DNA from: Niabella drilacis
Lineage (GTDB): Bacteria; Bacteroidota; Bacteroidia; Chitinophagales; Chitinophagaceae
DNA: 64,000 nt
Assembly: GCF_900101395.1 (NCBI RefSeq)
Contig: NZ_FMZO01000006.1
Span: 186,001-250,000 of the forward strand
Reading direction: 5' to 3'
The notes beneath the pieces were generated by a model that saw only the letters and a list, made by a program, of their open reading frames with translations, did not search any database and had not been told where the DNA came from. The position numbers were made by a program, and so were the translations under genes. Of this stretch, positions 24,588-35,776 are shown piece after piece (the first letter of the stretch is position 1; each line of letters begins with the position of its first letter).

Positions 24588-27218
24588 ATGGTCCGCCGTT
24601 GTATGAACAGGGTCCTGCTGCTCCTGCTGTACTGGATCCCGGCCTTTGCCGCATCCGGGCAAACAGCCAGAGAATTATCGGGCACTGTCAGGGATACCCT
24701 GGGTAACGCGGTACCCGGCGCCACCGTAACGCTGATCCGGCTAAAAGATCAGGCCGGGTTATTATTCACAACCGCTAACGCTTCGGGTACGTATATCCTC
24801 CAGCTATTACCGGAGTATTTAAAAGATTCGCTTGCAGTGAAGGTTACTGCCGCGGGCTTTCTGAAGAACCAGCAGCATACAGGTCCGCATACTGCGGTCA
24901 TCGATTTTACGATGCAGCCAGCGGAAGCCAGCCTGCTCCCCAATGTAACGGTGAGCAATCAGGCAGCCCTCGTTCAAAAAGGAGATACACTCAGCTATGA
25001 TGCTGCCCATTTTACCGAAAAATCCGATCGCAGGCTGGGCGATATTATCAAGAAACTTCCGGGGGTGGAAATGGATGAGAGCGGTGTGATCAAATACAAA
25101 GGGAAAATGATCAATAAATTTTACATCGAGGGAGATAACCTGCTGGATGACCGCTATACCATCGCAACAGATAATATCAATGTGGCTGATGTGGACAAAG
25201 TGCAGATCATTGAGCACAACCAGGACGTTAAAATGCTCAATGGCATTGTGCCTTCAGACAGGGCCGGGGTGAACATCATCCTGAAGAACCGGAGCAAACT
25301 CAAACTGATCAATAATGCTGAGCTAACGGGCGCCCTGCCCAAAGCCTATGCTGCAGAGGGTAAGAGTATGGCATTTAAGCCAAAATTTAAAGCCATCAAT
25401 GAAATAAAGCTTAATGACATAGGCGTTACGTATACAAGAGAGTCCGGGATCTCCGGGTTACAGACACCCGGAGCGATTGATGCGGCAAGAGCGCTTTTCA
25501 ATAACAGTAAGATGGTGAACATCAATAACCTCTATAAACTAAACCCTCATACCGGCATCAAACTAAACGGGTTTTATATAAAGGACCATCAGCAAACCAG
25601 CAATATGTTCCGGACCCGCTATTATTTGCCGGGCCGGGACAGCGTTGCCTATACCGAGCAAAATCAGAACCAGCTTGAAACCGGCGCGCTTTACCTGGAT
25701 TTGAATTACACCGTAAACAGCCCGAAAGCGTACTTCAACACCACCGGTGCCTTAAACCACAGCCGGAATACGGGCAACATGATCACCCGCACCCCAAACA
25801 GGATTGCAGAAGCCAGCCAGTATACCACTACGGATTTCAGCCATGCGATCAGCGGCTATCTTATGATCCGCAAAAAACACCTGCTGAGCTATCGCAATGC
25901 ATTTAACTATACCGAAAATCCACAGCAGGCTCAGTTTGAGCCCGGGGCATTGCCAGACCTGCTCAACAACCGCCTTTCATACCTGCAAACCCTTCAGTAC
26001 CGCCGGTTACAGTATTTTAATAACGGAACGGTATTGGGCTATAACAAGGTATTGGCCAACTGGACACTGGGTTTCAATGCCGGTATTAACCTTCAGCAAC
26101 ACCAATTGGATTCCCGCGTTGCACTATTGCAAAACGACAGCTCGCATACGGTTCCACCCGGGTTTGGCAACGCGCTTTACTGGAAAAAAAACGAACTCTT
26201 TGCCGGGGCTTCGCTTACCTATAACGGAGACAGGATCCACCTGACCCTAAGTGCGCCGGCCAAATGGCAGCACTACCAGTATACCAACGACTCGCTGACG
26301 GCCAATAAGGACCGGGGAAGCCGTTTCACCCATGAGCCATCCGTCAACTGGGAATACCGGGTCGGCCGGGAGCACAGCCTGTTTCTTGATTACCGCTTAG
26401 ATTATAAAACAGCCGGCATTCAACAGGTATATGGCGGCCCGATCATCTCCGGCTACCGCAATTTTGCATCTTATGAAACGCCTTTTCTCATGAGCCGCAA
26501 CCATAACATTCGTGCGGGGTTCGGGTATAAAAGAGTGATCAAATTGCTGTTTGCAGATTTCGACGTACAATATGCTGCAACAAAAAACTTTTTTATGTAC
26601 AGCACGCTGATACGGGATAACCTGACGGTGGTAAAGGCACTCCCCATCATTAATAACAGCGAAACCGGGGGTACCTCCATACGGGTAGGAAAATATATTT
26701 TTTCGTTGAACACTACCCTTGTTTTAAGCGGGGCCCTGAATACCTCGAAGTCGCAACAATTGCAAAATGAGCAATTATTTGATACACGCTCTCTTACAAA
26801 AAGCGCCGGTATTTCAATTACGCCCACTGTTTTAAAATGGCTTAAGCTGGACCTGTCTTCCAGCTACCTGCAATACCACACCTGGTCCGGCCAGGCAAAC
26901 TTTCAGCTGCAACAGCTCCGCCAATGGAAACAACAGTCCGGCGTTACTATTTACCCGTCAAAAGGGCTGAGCTTTAATTTCACCAACCAATATTATCATT
27001 TTGTACAAAAGGGGAATCCGGTCACCTCCAGTTTGTTTATGGATGTTTACGCACAATATAATTTTGATAAAACAAAATTACTGCTCCGCTTAAGCTGCAC
27101 CAATATCGCGGGTACGGCTTATTTTGAAACCCTCCGTATCAGCGACAATGTGGTATATACAGCCTCTTATGCCCTTCGTCCGCGCATGCTCCGCTTATGG
27201 GCCGCTTTCGACTTTTAA
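24588..27218 (+). CDS. Outer-membrane beta-barrel protein with carboxypeptidase-like regulatory domain
   Basis: 876 residues. Signal peptide (RVLLLLLYWIPAFAASGQ), then a CarboxypepD-reg-like domain at about 30-115 (LSGTVRDTLGNAVPGATVTL). A plug-like region follows (DRRLGDIIKKLPGVEMDESG, IEHNQDVKMLNG), then a long beta-barrel rich in alternating aromatic strands to the C-terminus, which ends in Phe as barrel proteins do. It resembles TonB-dependent receptors that lack a full TonB box. It is translationally coupled to the GLPGLI gene (zero spacing), a recurrent pair. The substrate is unknown. Start is 24588, or the ATG at 24603. Confidence 0.85.
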   Translation: MVRRCMNRVLLLLLYWIPAFAASGQTARELSGTVRDTLGNAVPGATVTLIRLKDQAGLLFTTANASGTYILQLLPEYLKDSLAVKVTAAGFLKNQQHTGPHTAVIDFTMQPAEASLLPNVTVSNQAALVQKGDTLSYDAAHFTEKSDRRLGDIIKKLPGVEMDESGVIKYKGKMINKFYIEGDNLLDDRYTIATDNINVADVDKVQIIEHNQDVKMLNGIVPSDRAGVNIILKNRSKLKLINNAELTGALPKAYAAEGKSMAFKPKFKAINEIKLNDIGVTYTRESGISGLQTPGAIDAARALFNNSKMVNINNLYKLNPHTGIKLNGFYIKDHQQTSNMFRTRYYLPGRDSVAYTEQNQNQLETGALYLDLNYTVNSPKAYFNTTGALNHSRNTGNMITRTPNRIAEASQYTTTDFSHAISGYLMIRKKHLLSYRNAFNYTENPQQAQFEPGALPDLLNNRLSYLQTLQYRRLQYFNNGTVLGYNKVLANWTLGFNAGINLQQHQLDSRVALLQNDSSHTVPPGFGNALYWKKNELFAGASLTYNGDRIHLTLSAPAKWQHYQYTNDSLTANKDRGSRFTHEPSVNWEYRVGREHSLFLDYRLDYKTAGIQQVYGGPIISGYRNFASYETPFLMSRNHNIRAGFGYKRVIKLLFADFDVQYAATKNFFMYSTLIRDNLTVVKALPIINNSETGGTSIRVGKYIFSLNTTLVLSGALNTSKSQQLQNEQLFDTRSLTKSAGISITPTVLKWLKLDLSSSYLQYHTWSGQANFQLQQLRQWKQQSGVTIYPSKGLSFNFTNQYYHFVQKGNPVTSSLFMDVYAQYNFDKTKLLLRLSCTNIAGTAYFETLRISDNVVYTASYALRPRMLRLWAAFDF

Positions 27219-27289
27219 GTTCCGCCCCTCTCCAAAAGACGAGCCGGCCATTTTTCAGCATCCTGTATTTCGGTTATGGATGGCCCAAA

Positions 27290-27317
27290 AAAGAGGCGGT
27301 CTTCCAACCGCCTCTTT
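27290..27317. terminator. Bidirectional terminator between the barrel gene and gyrB
   Basis: AAAGAGGCGGT (27290-27300) and ACCGCCTCTTT (27307-27317) form an 11-bp perfect stem with a 6-base loop, flanked by an A-run on the left. It can terminate both converging transcripts. Confidence 0.88.
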
Positions 27318-27335
27318 CATAACTTTATCTATACC

Positions 27336-29800
<2,465 letters not shown>

Positions 29801-30217
29801 TTACTGTGCCTCTGCATAGCGTTTAAAATTGTTCAGGATGGATTGCCAGCCGGCCTGCTGCATTTCAACAGGGTTTGTTGTTTCGGCATCAAATGTTTCG
29901 GTAACAGCAGTGCTGCTGCCATCTCCGGAAAAAAGGACCTGCACCTGCCGTCCGTCATCCATGGTATAACGGATCAGCTCATGCTGCTTCACTTCATCAT
30001 ACACTCCTCCAAAATCGAATCCCATGCTACCGTCCCGCGCTTCCATCCTTGATGAAAAACGGCCACCTGCCCGCAGGTCATTTTCAGCACGGGGCGTATG
30101 CCAGTCATCCGATGCGCTGTTCCATTTTTTTATATGTTCCGGACCGGTCCAGCATTCCCATACTTTTTCTACCGGCGCATTGATCGTTGCTGCTATTGTA
30201 ACTTTTGTTGTTTCCAT
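29801..30217 (-). CDS. SRPBCC/AHSA1-type domain protein
   Basis: 138 residues from the ATG at 30217 (METTKVTIAATINAPVEKVW). That start begins the fold at its first strand; a longer frame would add a basic tail unrelated to the family. Signatures of the Activator of Hsp90 ATPase homologue 1-like START-fold group: VWECWTGPEHIKKWN, DLRAGGRFSSRMEARDGS, ELIRYTMDDGRQV, VTETFDAE. It has a hydrophobic ligand-binding cavity and no defined reaction. It follows a DoxX-like gene by 61 bases on the same strand; such pairs are common in Bacteroidota, often under one repressor. Confidence 0.85.
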   Translation of the reverse strand: METTKVTIAATINAPVEKVWECWTGPEHIKKWNSASDDWHTPRAENDLRAGGRFSSRMEARDGSMGFDFGGVYDEVKQHELIRYTMDDGRQVQVLFSGDGSSTAVTETFDAETTNPVEMQQAGWQSILNNFKRYAEAQ

Positions 30218-30278
30218 AATGCTTTTTTTTATGATTTTTTGAAGATACCTATTTATAACGGTACAAAAAACGGTGGCT

Positions 30279-30689
30279 TTAGCCAACGCTGTACAGCAAT
30301 TTTTCGCGGGTAGCCTGCCCTGTTGCCATCCTGCTCAGCTTATGATAGTAATGGTAAGACGCAGCCAGCAGACCCAACATGATCACAGGAAACAATGTCT
30401 GCCCGCCAAAACCATCCACCACCGTATGCGAAATGGCGGCACTGATAAAGTTAAAGGTAAAACCGGCATAGGCCCATTCTTTGATACGTCCTTTTACAAA
30501 AGGCAATGCCAGCAGCAATGCGCCTGTAACTTTAAACACCGTCAGCAATACCCTGAAATAGTCGGGATAGCCCAGGTGGCTGATGCCTTGCTTAGCCAGC
30601 TCCGTATGGGAAGTAAGCGCAGGCATCACACCGTCCAATAATACGATCAGCCCGGTAAATGTCCAGTAGAGGATCTTTGTCTTTTTCAT
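30279..30689 (-). CDS. DoxX-like family membrane protein
   Basis: 136 residues from the ATG at 30689 (MKKTKILYWTFTGLIVLLDG), with four predicted membrane helices: about 8-24, 45-65 (YFRVLLTVFKVTGALLLALP), 75-95 and 100-118. It is the DoxX_2-like four-helix fold, associated with quinone or thiosulfate oxidation only in some relatives; the function here is unknown. First gene of a pair with the SRPBCC protein. A perfect inverted repeat encloses its promoter -7 box, indicating repression. Confidence 0.82.
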   Translation of the reverse strand: MKKTKILYWTFTGLIVLLDGVMPALTSHTELAKQGISHLGYPDYFRVLLTVFKVTGALLLALPFVKGRIKEWAYAGFTFNFISAAISHTVVDGFGGQTLFPVIMLGLLAASYHYYHKLSRMATGQATREKLLYSVG

Positions 30690-31089
30690 TTTTATCGTTT
30701 TTAATTGTTTAAGATCTGTTGCAATCACGATGCAAACATAGCATCGTGTTTAAAGAGATCTGCTGTGTAAAAACGACATTTAAAAAGGCAGTTTGCGACA
30801 GGGGAATTTGAGAATGTGAAAATGTGGGAATATATCGAGCATGAAGCCAGATCCAACGTTGAACTTTGAACCATTGGCGTCCAGGGAATATACGAAAGCC
30901 CTTGCTGGAACTGAGTTTCAGGCTTAGGAGCCGTAAAAGCTAAAAATGAGCTAAAACTCAATATAGATAAGGGTTTGAGACAACCGGATAATTTTTTAAC
31001 CGGACACCAATGACTTTGAACTCTAAACCCAAACAAGCCCTCCAGGCATGTAAACGGCATTAACCAGAAACCTCAACGGTCTCCGGCGT
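30690..31089. other. Intergenic region with operator and dispersed repeat fragments
   Basis: No gene. The left end carries the DoxX promoter/operator. The middle holds simple dispersed repeats (AATGTGAAAATGTGGGAA at about 30813-30830; GTTGAACTTTGAAC near 30860) that recur elsewhere in the window (47.5 kb). No lpxA gene or remnant is visible downstream of lpxC-fabZ. Confidence 0.45.
30726..30748. promoter_or_regulatory. Operator palindrome enclosing the -7 box of the DoxX gene
   Basis: CACGATGC (30726-30733) and GCATCGTG (30741-30748) are perfect inverted arms with a 7-base spacer. On the minus strand the spacer and flank spell TATGTTTG (30733-30740), an exact TAnnTTTG box. A dimeric repressor bound here would cover the promoter. 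Confidence 0.7.
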
Positions 31090-32493
31090 TTAGCGCTTTA
31101 CGATCTGTGCCACCAGGTCGGCCTCAGTGGCCACCTTGCCTCCCACGTATACTGTTCCGCGCATTTCGCAGATACCCCGGCGGATGGGGGCCGTAAGCTC
31201 CATTTTCAGGATCATGGTATCGCCCGGGCGCACCATCTGCTTAAATTTACAGTTGTCTATTTTGAGGAAATAAGTATCGTACTGTCCCTCGCCGGCAAGA
31301 TTGATGGCAAGGATCCCGCCACATTGCGCCAGGGCCTCAATCTGCAATACGCCAGGCATTACCGGGTTTTGAGGAAAATGCCCCTGGAAGAACCATTCGT
31401 TAAAGGTCACGTTCTTAACCCCTACAATGCGCTCATCGGTAAGCTCAATGATCTTATCCACCAACAGGAAGGGGAAACGGTGAGGCAGCGTTTTTTCAAT
31501 ATACTGGAGGTCATATACCGGGGGTACACTCGCATCATAATGCGGCACACCTTTCAGGTGCTTATTGGCCTTGATATGTTTTTTGATGAGGCGGGCAAAC
31601 TCTACATTGGAGCTGTGTCCCGGCCGGTTGGCGATCACCCGCCCCTTTACAGGATAGCCGATCAGCGCCAGGTCGCCCACAATATCCAGCAATTTATGCC
31701 GTGCGGGTTCATTGGGGAAACGCAGTTCCAGGTTATTCAAATAGCCCTCGCTTTTTACTTCTATATCATCCTTATTGAATATCTTTTTCAGGCGGCCCAA
31801 TTCCTCATCCCCGATGGGCTTATCCACCACCACGATCGCGTTGTTTACATCCCCGCCTTTGATCAGGTTATGCTGAAGCAACATTTCCAGCTCATGCAAA
31901 AAGCAAAAAGTGCGGGAGCTGGAGACCTTTTCTTTAAAGTTCCGCATCGTCTTCAGTTCGGCATGCTGCGTTCCCAGTACCGGTGAATTAAAATCGATCA
32001 GGGTCGTGATCTGGTATTCGCGCGCCGGCATGATCACCATTTCCACGCGCTTTTCCTCATCGGTAAGGTACAGATTTTCATCGATGGAGTACCAGAGCTT
32101 TGCTGCATCCTGCTCTTCGATCCCGGCCTCTTCAATAATTTCGATAAACGCCATTGCACTACCATCCTTGATGGGCACTTCCGGTCCGTTGATCTCGATG
32201 AGCACATTGTCGATCCCCATTCCTACGAGGGCAGCCAGCAGGTGCTCCACGGTACTTACCTTGGCTCCGTTGGTCTCCAGCGTGGTACCCCGGCTGGTGT
32301 CGGTAACCAGGTCACAATCGGCTTTGATGACCGGTTTGTTTGGCAAATCAACCCGTTGAAACTGAATACCAAAACCCGCATTTGCCGGTTTCAGTGTAAC
32401 ATCCGCCAGCACACCGGTATGCAAACCGGTTCCGCTGATGCTAACGGGTTGTTTCAGTGTATGTTGTTTGTCGGGGTTGAATTGATTATCCAT
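31090..32493 (-). CDS. lpxC-fabZ: Bifunctional UDP-3-O-acyl-GlcNAc deacetylase / 3-hydroxyacyl-ACP dehydratase
   Basis: 467 residues, a fusion typical of Bacteroidota. LpxC part (about 1-300): STVEHLLAALVGMGIDN with the zinc-ligand His, ARHKLLDIVGDLALIG with His and Asp zinc ligands, RPGHSSNVEFARL. It performs the committed zinc-dependent deacetylation of lipid A synthesis. FabZ part (about 325-467): LPHRFPFLLVDKIIEL and GHFPQNPVMPGVLQIEALAQ with the catalytic His and Glu, dehydrating 3-hydroxyacyl-ACP in fatty acid elongation. The fusion ties the two pathways competing for hydroxymyristoyl-ACP. The ATG at 32493 is chosen because a promoter box at 32512 precedes it. lpxD is upstream. Confidence 0.95.
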   Translation of the reverse strand: MDNQFNPDKQHTLKQPVSISGTGLHTGVLADVTLKPANAGFGIQFQRVDLPNKPVIKADCDLVTDTSRGTTLETNGAKVSTVEHLLAALVGMGIDNVLIEINGPEVPIKDGSAMAFIEIIEEAGIEEQDAAKLWYSIDENLYLTDEEKRVEMVIMPAREYQITTLIDFNSPVLGTQHAELKTMRNFKEKVSSSRTFCFLHELEMLLQHNLIKGGDVNNAIVVVDKPIGDEELGRLKKIFNKDDIEVKSEGYLNNLELRFPNEPARHKLLDIVGDLALIGYPVKGRVIANRPGHSSNVEFARLIKKHIKANKHLKGVPHYDASVPPVYDLQYIEKTLPHRFPFLLVDKIIELTDERIVGVKNVTFNEWFFQGHFPQNPVMPGVLQIEALAQCGGILAINLAGEGQYDTYFLKIDNCKFKQMVRPGDTMILKMELTAPIRRGICEMRGTVYVGGKVATEADLVAQIVKR

Positions 32494-32511
32494 GTAAGTA
32501 ATTTGTGGGCG

Positions 32512-32519
32512 CAAATATA
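32512..32519 (-). promoter_or_regulatory. Promoter -7 box for lpxC-fabZ
   Basis: TATATTTG on the minus strand matches TAnnTTTG, 18 bases before the ATG. It suggests lpxC-fabZ can be transcribed independently of lpxD. Confidence 0.5.
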
Positions 32520-32591
32520 TTTATAAAATCAATGGGCCGCAATAATGAACGGTAGTAATCCTATAAAGCATTAATAATGTTGTAGTTATCC

Positions 32592-33626
32592 TTATTTCTT
32601 CAAGCGGGTCAGTTCGTCTTCCAGTTCCTTCATCCGTTTTTCAAGATCCGGAAGCCTGCGGTTCAGCGCCTGGCTTCGGAGTGCCGATGTATAGTCATAA
32701 GCCGGCGATCCGGTCACGGCCTTGCCCGGCTCAATATTCTTGCTTACCCCGCTTTGGGCATTGATCCGGGCCCCGTCACCGATATGCAGGTGCCCCACGA
32801 TGCCCACCTGTCCACCGATCATTACGCCCTTACCCACTTTGGTGCTACCGCTGATACCGGCCTGCGCTGCTACCACGGTACTGTTCCCGATCTCCACATT
32901 ATGTGCGATCTGTATCAGGTTATCCAGTTTGGCTCCGGACCGGATGATGGTAGAGCCGATGGTAGCACGGTCGATAGTTGCGTTGGCGCCGATTTCTACA
33001 TGATCCTCGATCACCACATTGCCGATCTGTGGCACTTTGGCAAAAGTACCATCCGCCTGCGGCGCAAATCCAAAACCATCACTGCCGATCACCGTTCCCG
33101 CATGTATGGTAACATGACTGCCGATGACGCAACTGTGCAGGATCCTGACGCCGGCATGAACGATGGTGTGATCCCCGATAGACACATTATCGCCGATATA
33201 CGCCTGGGGATGGATCTTGGTATGATCGCCTACCTTCACATTTTCGCCGAGGTACGCGAAAGCGCCGATAAAAATATCGGCACCGTAATGAGCTGTTTTT
33301 GAAATATAAGCAGGTTCCTGGATCCCTTTTAACTGCTGCTGTGCAATTTCCTGATACTTTCCCAAAAGGGTGGCAAAAGCAGAATAAGCATCTTTAACAC
33401 GGATCAGGGTAGCAGCCACTGTTTTTTTTAATTCCAGCGCCTCATTCACTATAATGATGCTGGCCCTGGTTTCGTACAGGTACTCTTCATATTTGGGGTT
33501 CGCCAGAAAACTCAGCTGCCCCTCCCGGGCTTCTTCTATTTTTCCAAAGTTGCCAACAGCTGCGTCCGGGTTTCCCTCAATACGGCCATTGATCATTGCA
33601 GCAATCTGCGAAGCAGTAAATGTCAT
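32592..33626 (-). CDS. lpxD: UDP-3-O-(3-hydroxyacyl)glucosamine N-acyltransferase
   Basis: 344 residues. An N-terminal uridine-binding domain ([20 protein letters not shown]) is followed by a left-handed beta-helix of hexapeptide repeats (about 105-300), with the catalytic His in [15 protein letters not shown] (about residue 240) and a C-terminal helix extending to [10 protein letters not shown]. It adds the second hydroxyacyl chain to the LpxC product in lipid A assembly. Length is normal. It starts 18 bases after the HD-hydrolase gene and is followed by lpxC-fabZ. Confidence 0.95.
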   Translation of the reverse strand: MTFTASQIAAMINGRIEGNPDAAVGNFGKIEEAREGQLSFLANPKYEEYLYETRASIIIVNEALELKKTVAATLIRVKDAYSAFATLLGKYQEIAQQQLKGIQEPAYISKTAHYGADIFIGAFAYLGENVKVGDHTKIHPQAYIGDNVSIGDHTIVHAGVRILHSCVIGSHVTIHAGTVIGSDGFGFAPQADGTFAKVPQIGNVVIEDHVEIGANATIDRATIGSTIIRSGAKLDNLIQIAHNVEIGNSTVVAAQAGISGSTKVGKGVMIGGQVGIVGHLHIGDGARINAQSGVSKNIEPGKAVTGSPAYDYTSALRSQALNRRLPDLEKRMKELEDELTRLKK

Positions 33627-33644
33627 ACTCTAAAACGAATGATT

Positions 33645-34865
33645 TTAATGAATCCTAAATGAACAAATGTAATATTTTTTAACAGGCATCGTTGTTTTTA
33701 CGTTAATGAGCGCATTGTCAACTTCCGAAATATCCTTTAAACGGCCATCCTTATAAAGAATGGTAATGGCCTCGTTCTTAGGGTTATATAAGCTATTGCT
33801 GGCCTCTCCCCAAAAAACGAAATAGGCCGCTTCGTCCTCACTTATATTCATTTTCACGGCCATTTCTTTCCGGGTTTGCAACAGGAAAGCCTCTTCAAAA
33901 GGCTGGGCCTGCAGGCGGATGTGCATGATCCTGCGCTCTACCAGTGCCTGGCACAGGTAAGAAAGCACTTTGTCCGGGTGCCGGCTCCAGTTCTTAATAG
34001 TAGCCGCCATATCCTGGTCGTCCATACCGCAAAAATCCAGCAGCAACTGGTGCTTATCCTCATTGGCAGCACCATGATGTAAAAAATGTTCGAGTGCCTC
34101 TGTAGCCGCGGTTATCCTTATCCCGGCGGCGATCAGCTCCTTTGCCCTGCGGATGATCATCACCAGCATCTTTTCTGCGGCTACTACCGTTTTATGCAGG
34201 TATACCTGCCAGTACATCAGCCTGCGGCTCAACAGGAATTTTTCGATGGAGTAGATCGCTTTTTCCTCCACTACCAGGTTATCCCGGTGCACTGCCAGCA
34301 TTTTTAATATGCGGTCGTAGCCGATCACACCTTCCGCCACACCTGTAAAAAAACTATCCCGGTTGAGGTAGTCCATCCGGTCTACATCCAGCTGACCGGA
34401 AACCAGCTGGTGCAGGAACCGTTTGGGATGCGTTCCTGTAAAAATAGCCAGGGCCGTTTCTAATTGACCGTTAAACTGCAGGTTGAGCTCCTGCATAATG
34501 GCTAATGAAAGCTTTTCATGGTGCACACCGGGAATCAGTTCGTGCTCCAGGGCATGAGAAAAGGGGCCATGGCCGATATCGTGCAGCAGTATGGCAATTT
34601 TGGCACCCAGCTCCTCCTCCGGTGTAATGGCTACACCCTTTCCCTTTAACTCCTGAAGCGCCGTGCACATCAGGTGATACGCTCCCAGCGAATGCAGCAA
34701 ACGTGTATGAACAGCACCTGGATATACCAGGTGGGCAAAAGCCATTTGATGAATGCTTCGTAAACGCTGGTAGAACGGATGGGATATGATGGCCAGTAGC
34801 AGCGGATGATCAATGGTAATAAACCCATAAACCGGGTCGTTGATGATTTTGCGAACGTTTGCCAT
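33645..34865 (-). CDS. HD-domain phosphohydrolase
   Basis: 406 residues from the ATG at 34865 (MANVRKIINDPVYGFITIDH). The open frame extends further upstream to 35180, but the extra 105 residues cross the promoter and match no family. HD motifs: RLLHSLGAYHL (first His), ILLHDIGHGPFSHALEHEL (His-Asp pair, about 89-107), and DVDRMDYLNRDSFFTGV (distal Asp). Relatives are metal-dependent dNTP or nucleotide triphosphohydrolases of the SAMHD1-like/YwfO group; the actual substrate is unknown. It heads a likely operon with lpxD, an arrangement seen in other Bacteroidota. Confidence 0.88.
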   Translation of the reverse strand: MANVRKIINDPVYGFITIDHPLLLAIISHPFYQRLRSIHQMAFAHLVYPGAVHTRLLHSLGAYHLMCTALQELKGKGVAITPEEELGAKIAILLHDIGHGPFSHALEHELIPGVHHEKLSLAIMQELNLQFNGQLETALAIFTGTHPKRFLHQLVSGQLDVDRMDYLNRDSFFTGVAEGVIGYDRILKMLAVHRDNLVVEEKAIYSIEKFLLSRRLMYWQVYLHKTVVAAEKMLVMIIRRAKELIAAGIRITAATEALEHFLHHGAANEDKHQLLLDFCGMDDQDMAATIKNWSRHPDKVLSYLCQALVERRIMHIRLQAQPFEEAFLLQTRKEMAVKMNISEDEAAYFVFWGEASNSLYNPKNEAITILYKDGRLKDISEVDNALINVKTTMPVKKYYICSFRIH

Positions 34866-34880
34866 TTTTTTAATTGCCGT

Positions 34881-34888
34881 CAAAGTTA
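34881..34888 (-). promoter_or_regulatory. Promoter -7 box for the HD-hydrolase/lpxD operon
   Basis: TAACTTTG on the minus strand matches TAnnTTTG exactly, 15 bases before the ATG at 34865. It supports the short start of the HD gene. Confidence 0.6.
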
Positions 34889-34904
34889 GGAAAAGGTTCC
34901 GGAA

Positions 34905-34931
34905 TCGAGAATCCGGAGTCGAGAATCCGGA
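34905..34931. repeat. Tandem 14-bp simple repeat
   Basis: TCGAGAATCCGGA occurs at 34905-34917 and 34919-34931, with degenerate CGAGAAACGAGA continuation to about 34945. It lies between the divergent promoters of the HD gene and the 96-residue gene. Confidence 0.6.
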
Positions 34932-34961
34932 AACGAGAAACGAGATTCCCGGAACGAAGGT

Positions 34962-34969
34962 TATCTTTG
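34962..34969 (+). promoter_or_regulatory. Promoter -7 box for the 96-residue protein gene
   Basis: TATCTTTG matches TAnnTTTG exactly, 19 bases before the ATG at 34989. Confidence 0.55.
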
Positions 34970-34988
34970 CCGGTATTGAAGTAAAAAC

Positions 34989-35279
34989 ATGATCAAGTAC
35001 ACACAAAATACCCTGAACAAACTGGAGGCGATCCCAGAACAGTGCGGCTACGTGCTGCGCTACGAAAGGGGTACCTTTCAAAGCGGGTACTGCATCCTGG
35101 ATAACAAGAAAGTTGTCGTGCTGAATAAATTTTTGCAAACAGAAGGCCGCATCAATGCTCTGCTGGAGATCATTCCGCAACTGGATATTGACCCTGCATT
35201 ACTGGATGACAGTGCCAAAAAATTGCATGCGGAGGTTGTGGAGAATGCAGCACCGGGCGGGGAAGCGGGTGAAGGCTAA
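34989..35279 (+). CDS. Small hypothetical protein
   Basis: 96 residues, soluble, beginning MIKYTQNTLNKLEAIPEQCG and containing VLRYERGTFQSGYCILDNKK and VVVLNKFLQTEGRINALLEI. This pattern is known to me only as a short conserved Bacteroidota protein without function. It has its own good promoter box. Its last codons (GEAGEG) and stop codon run into the left arm of the 29-bp inverted repeat that frames the next gene, so the C-terminal tail may have been altered by that insertion. Confidence 0.72.
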   Translation: MIKYTQNTLNKLEAIPEQCGYVLRYERGTFQSGYCILDNKKVVVLNKFLQTEGRINALLEIIPQLDIDPALLDDSAKKLHAEVVENAAPGGEAGEG

Positions 35280-35298
35280 ACGCTGAATGCTGAACGCT
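35270..35298 (+). repeat. Left arm of 29-bp inverted repeat (GCTRAAY heptamers)
   Basis: The 29 bases here are the exact reverse complement of 35725-35753. They are built from heptamers GCTAAAC, GCTGAAT, GCTGAAC, and the array continues to about 35311. The arm overlaps the stop codon of the preceding gene. Confidence 0.9.
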
Positions 35299-35344
35299 GA
35301 ATGCTGAACGCTATTCTGAATTGTTAACCTTAAAATACGCAATT

Positions 35345-35704
35345 ATGAGAAATTACAGGAATTACGATGTTTGGGAAAAAGCCCACAAACTGGTATTGTT
35401 TGTATACCGGGAAATACTCATTTGTTTTCCGGCAGCTGAGCAACGCGACCTGATGTCACAGATGAAACGGGCTGCCTATTCTGTTCCGCTGAACTTTGTA
35501 GAAGGCTGCGGCCGGAATACTGACAAAGATTTCGCACATTTTCTGGATAACTCATTCGGATCCTTGCAGGAATTGGAGTATACTGGCCTATTGGCGCATG
35601 ACCTGGAGTATATCGGCAACGAAAAATATCAACGCCTGGGATTGATCATCGATGAAGTAAAGGCTAAATTAATTAACTTAATAAAAGCCATCCGCAAACA
35701 ATAA
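35345..35704 (+). CDS. Four-helix bundle protein (23S rRNA intervening-sequence / Avd-like family)
   Basis: 119 residues, TIGR02436-type. Four amphipathic helices with family motifs NYDVWEKAHKLVLFVYREIL (about 4-23), DLMSQMKRAAYSVPLNFVEG (about 33-52), FLDNSFGSLQELEYTGLLAH and LGLIIDEVKAKLINLIKAI. Relatives are encoded in intervening sequences of 23S rRNA genes, as accessory (Avd) proteins of diversity-generating retroelements, or as free-standing genes; they bind nucleic acid through a basic pentameric barrel. Here no 23S gene or reverse transcriptase is near. The gene is enclosed by 29-bp inverted repeats, hinting at a mobile cassette. Start 35345 is chosen over 35321 on family alignment. 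Confidence 0.88.
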   Translation: MRNYRNYDVWEKAHKLVLFVYREILICFPAAEQRDLMSQMKRAAYSVPLNFVEGCGRNTDKDFAHFLDNSFGSLQELEYTGLLAHDLEYIGNEKYQRLGLIIDEVKAKLINLIKAIRKQ

Positions 35705-35724
35705 AGCACAAGCGTTGCGCATTA

Positions 35725-35753
35725 AGCGTTCAGCATTCAGCGTTTAGCCTTCA
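35725..35753 (-). repeat. Right arm of 29-bp inverted repeat
   Basis: Exact reverse complement of 35270-35298. The heptamer array (GCTGAAT, GCTAAAG, GCTGAAG on the minus strand) extends to about 35769, close to the next gene's start. Confidence 0.9.
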
Positions 35754-35776
35754 GCCTTTAGCATTCAGCACTTACC

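Noticed and set aside
34866-35180. Longer N-terminus for the HD-domain hydrolase
   Set aside because: The 105 extra residues cross an exact promoter box and repeat DNA and do not resemble the family.
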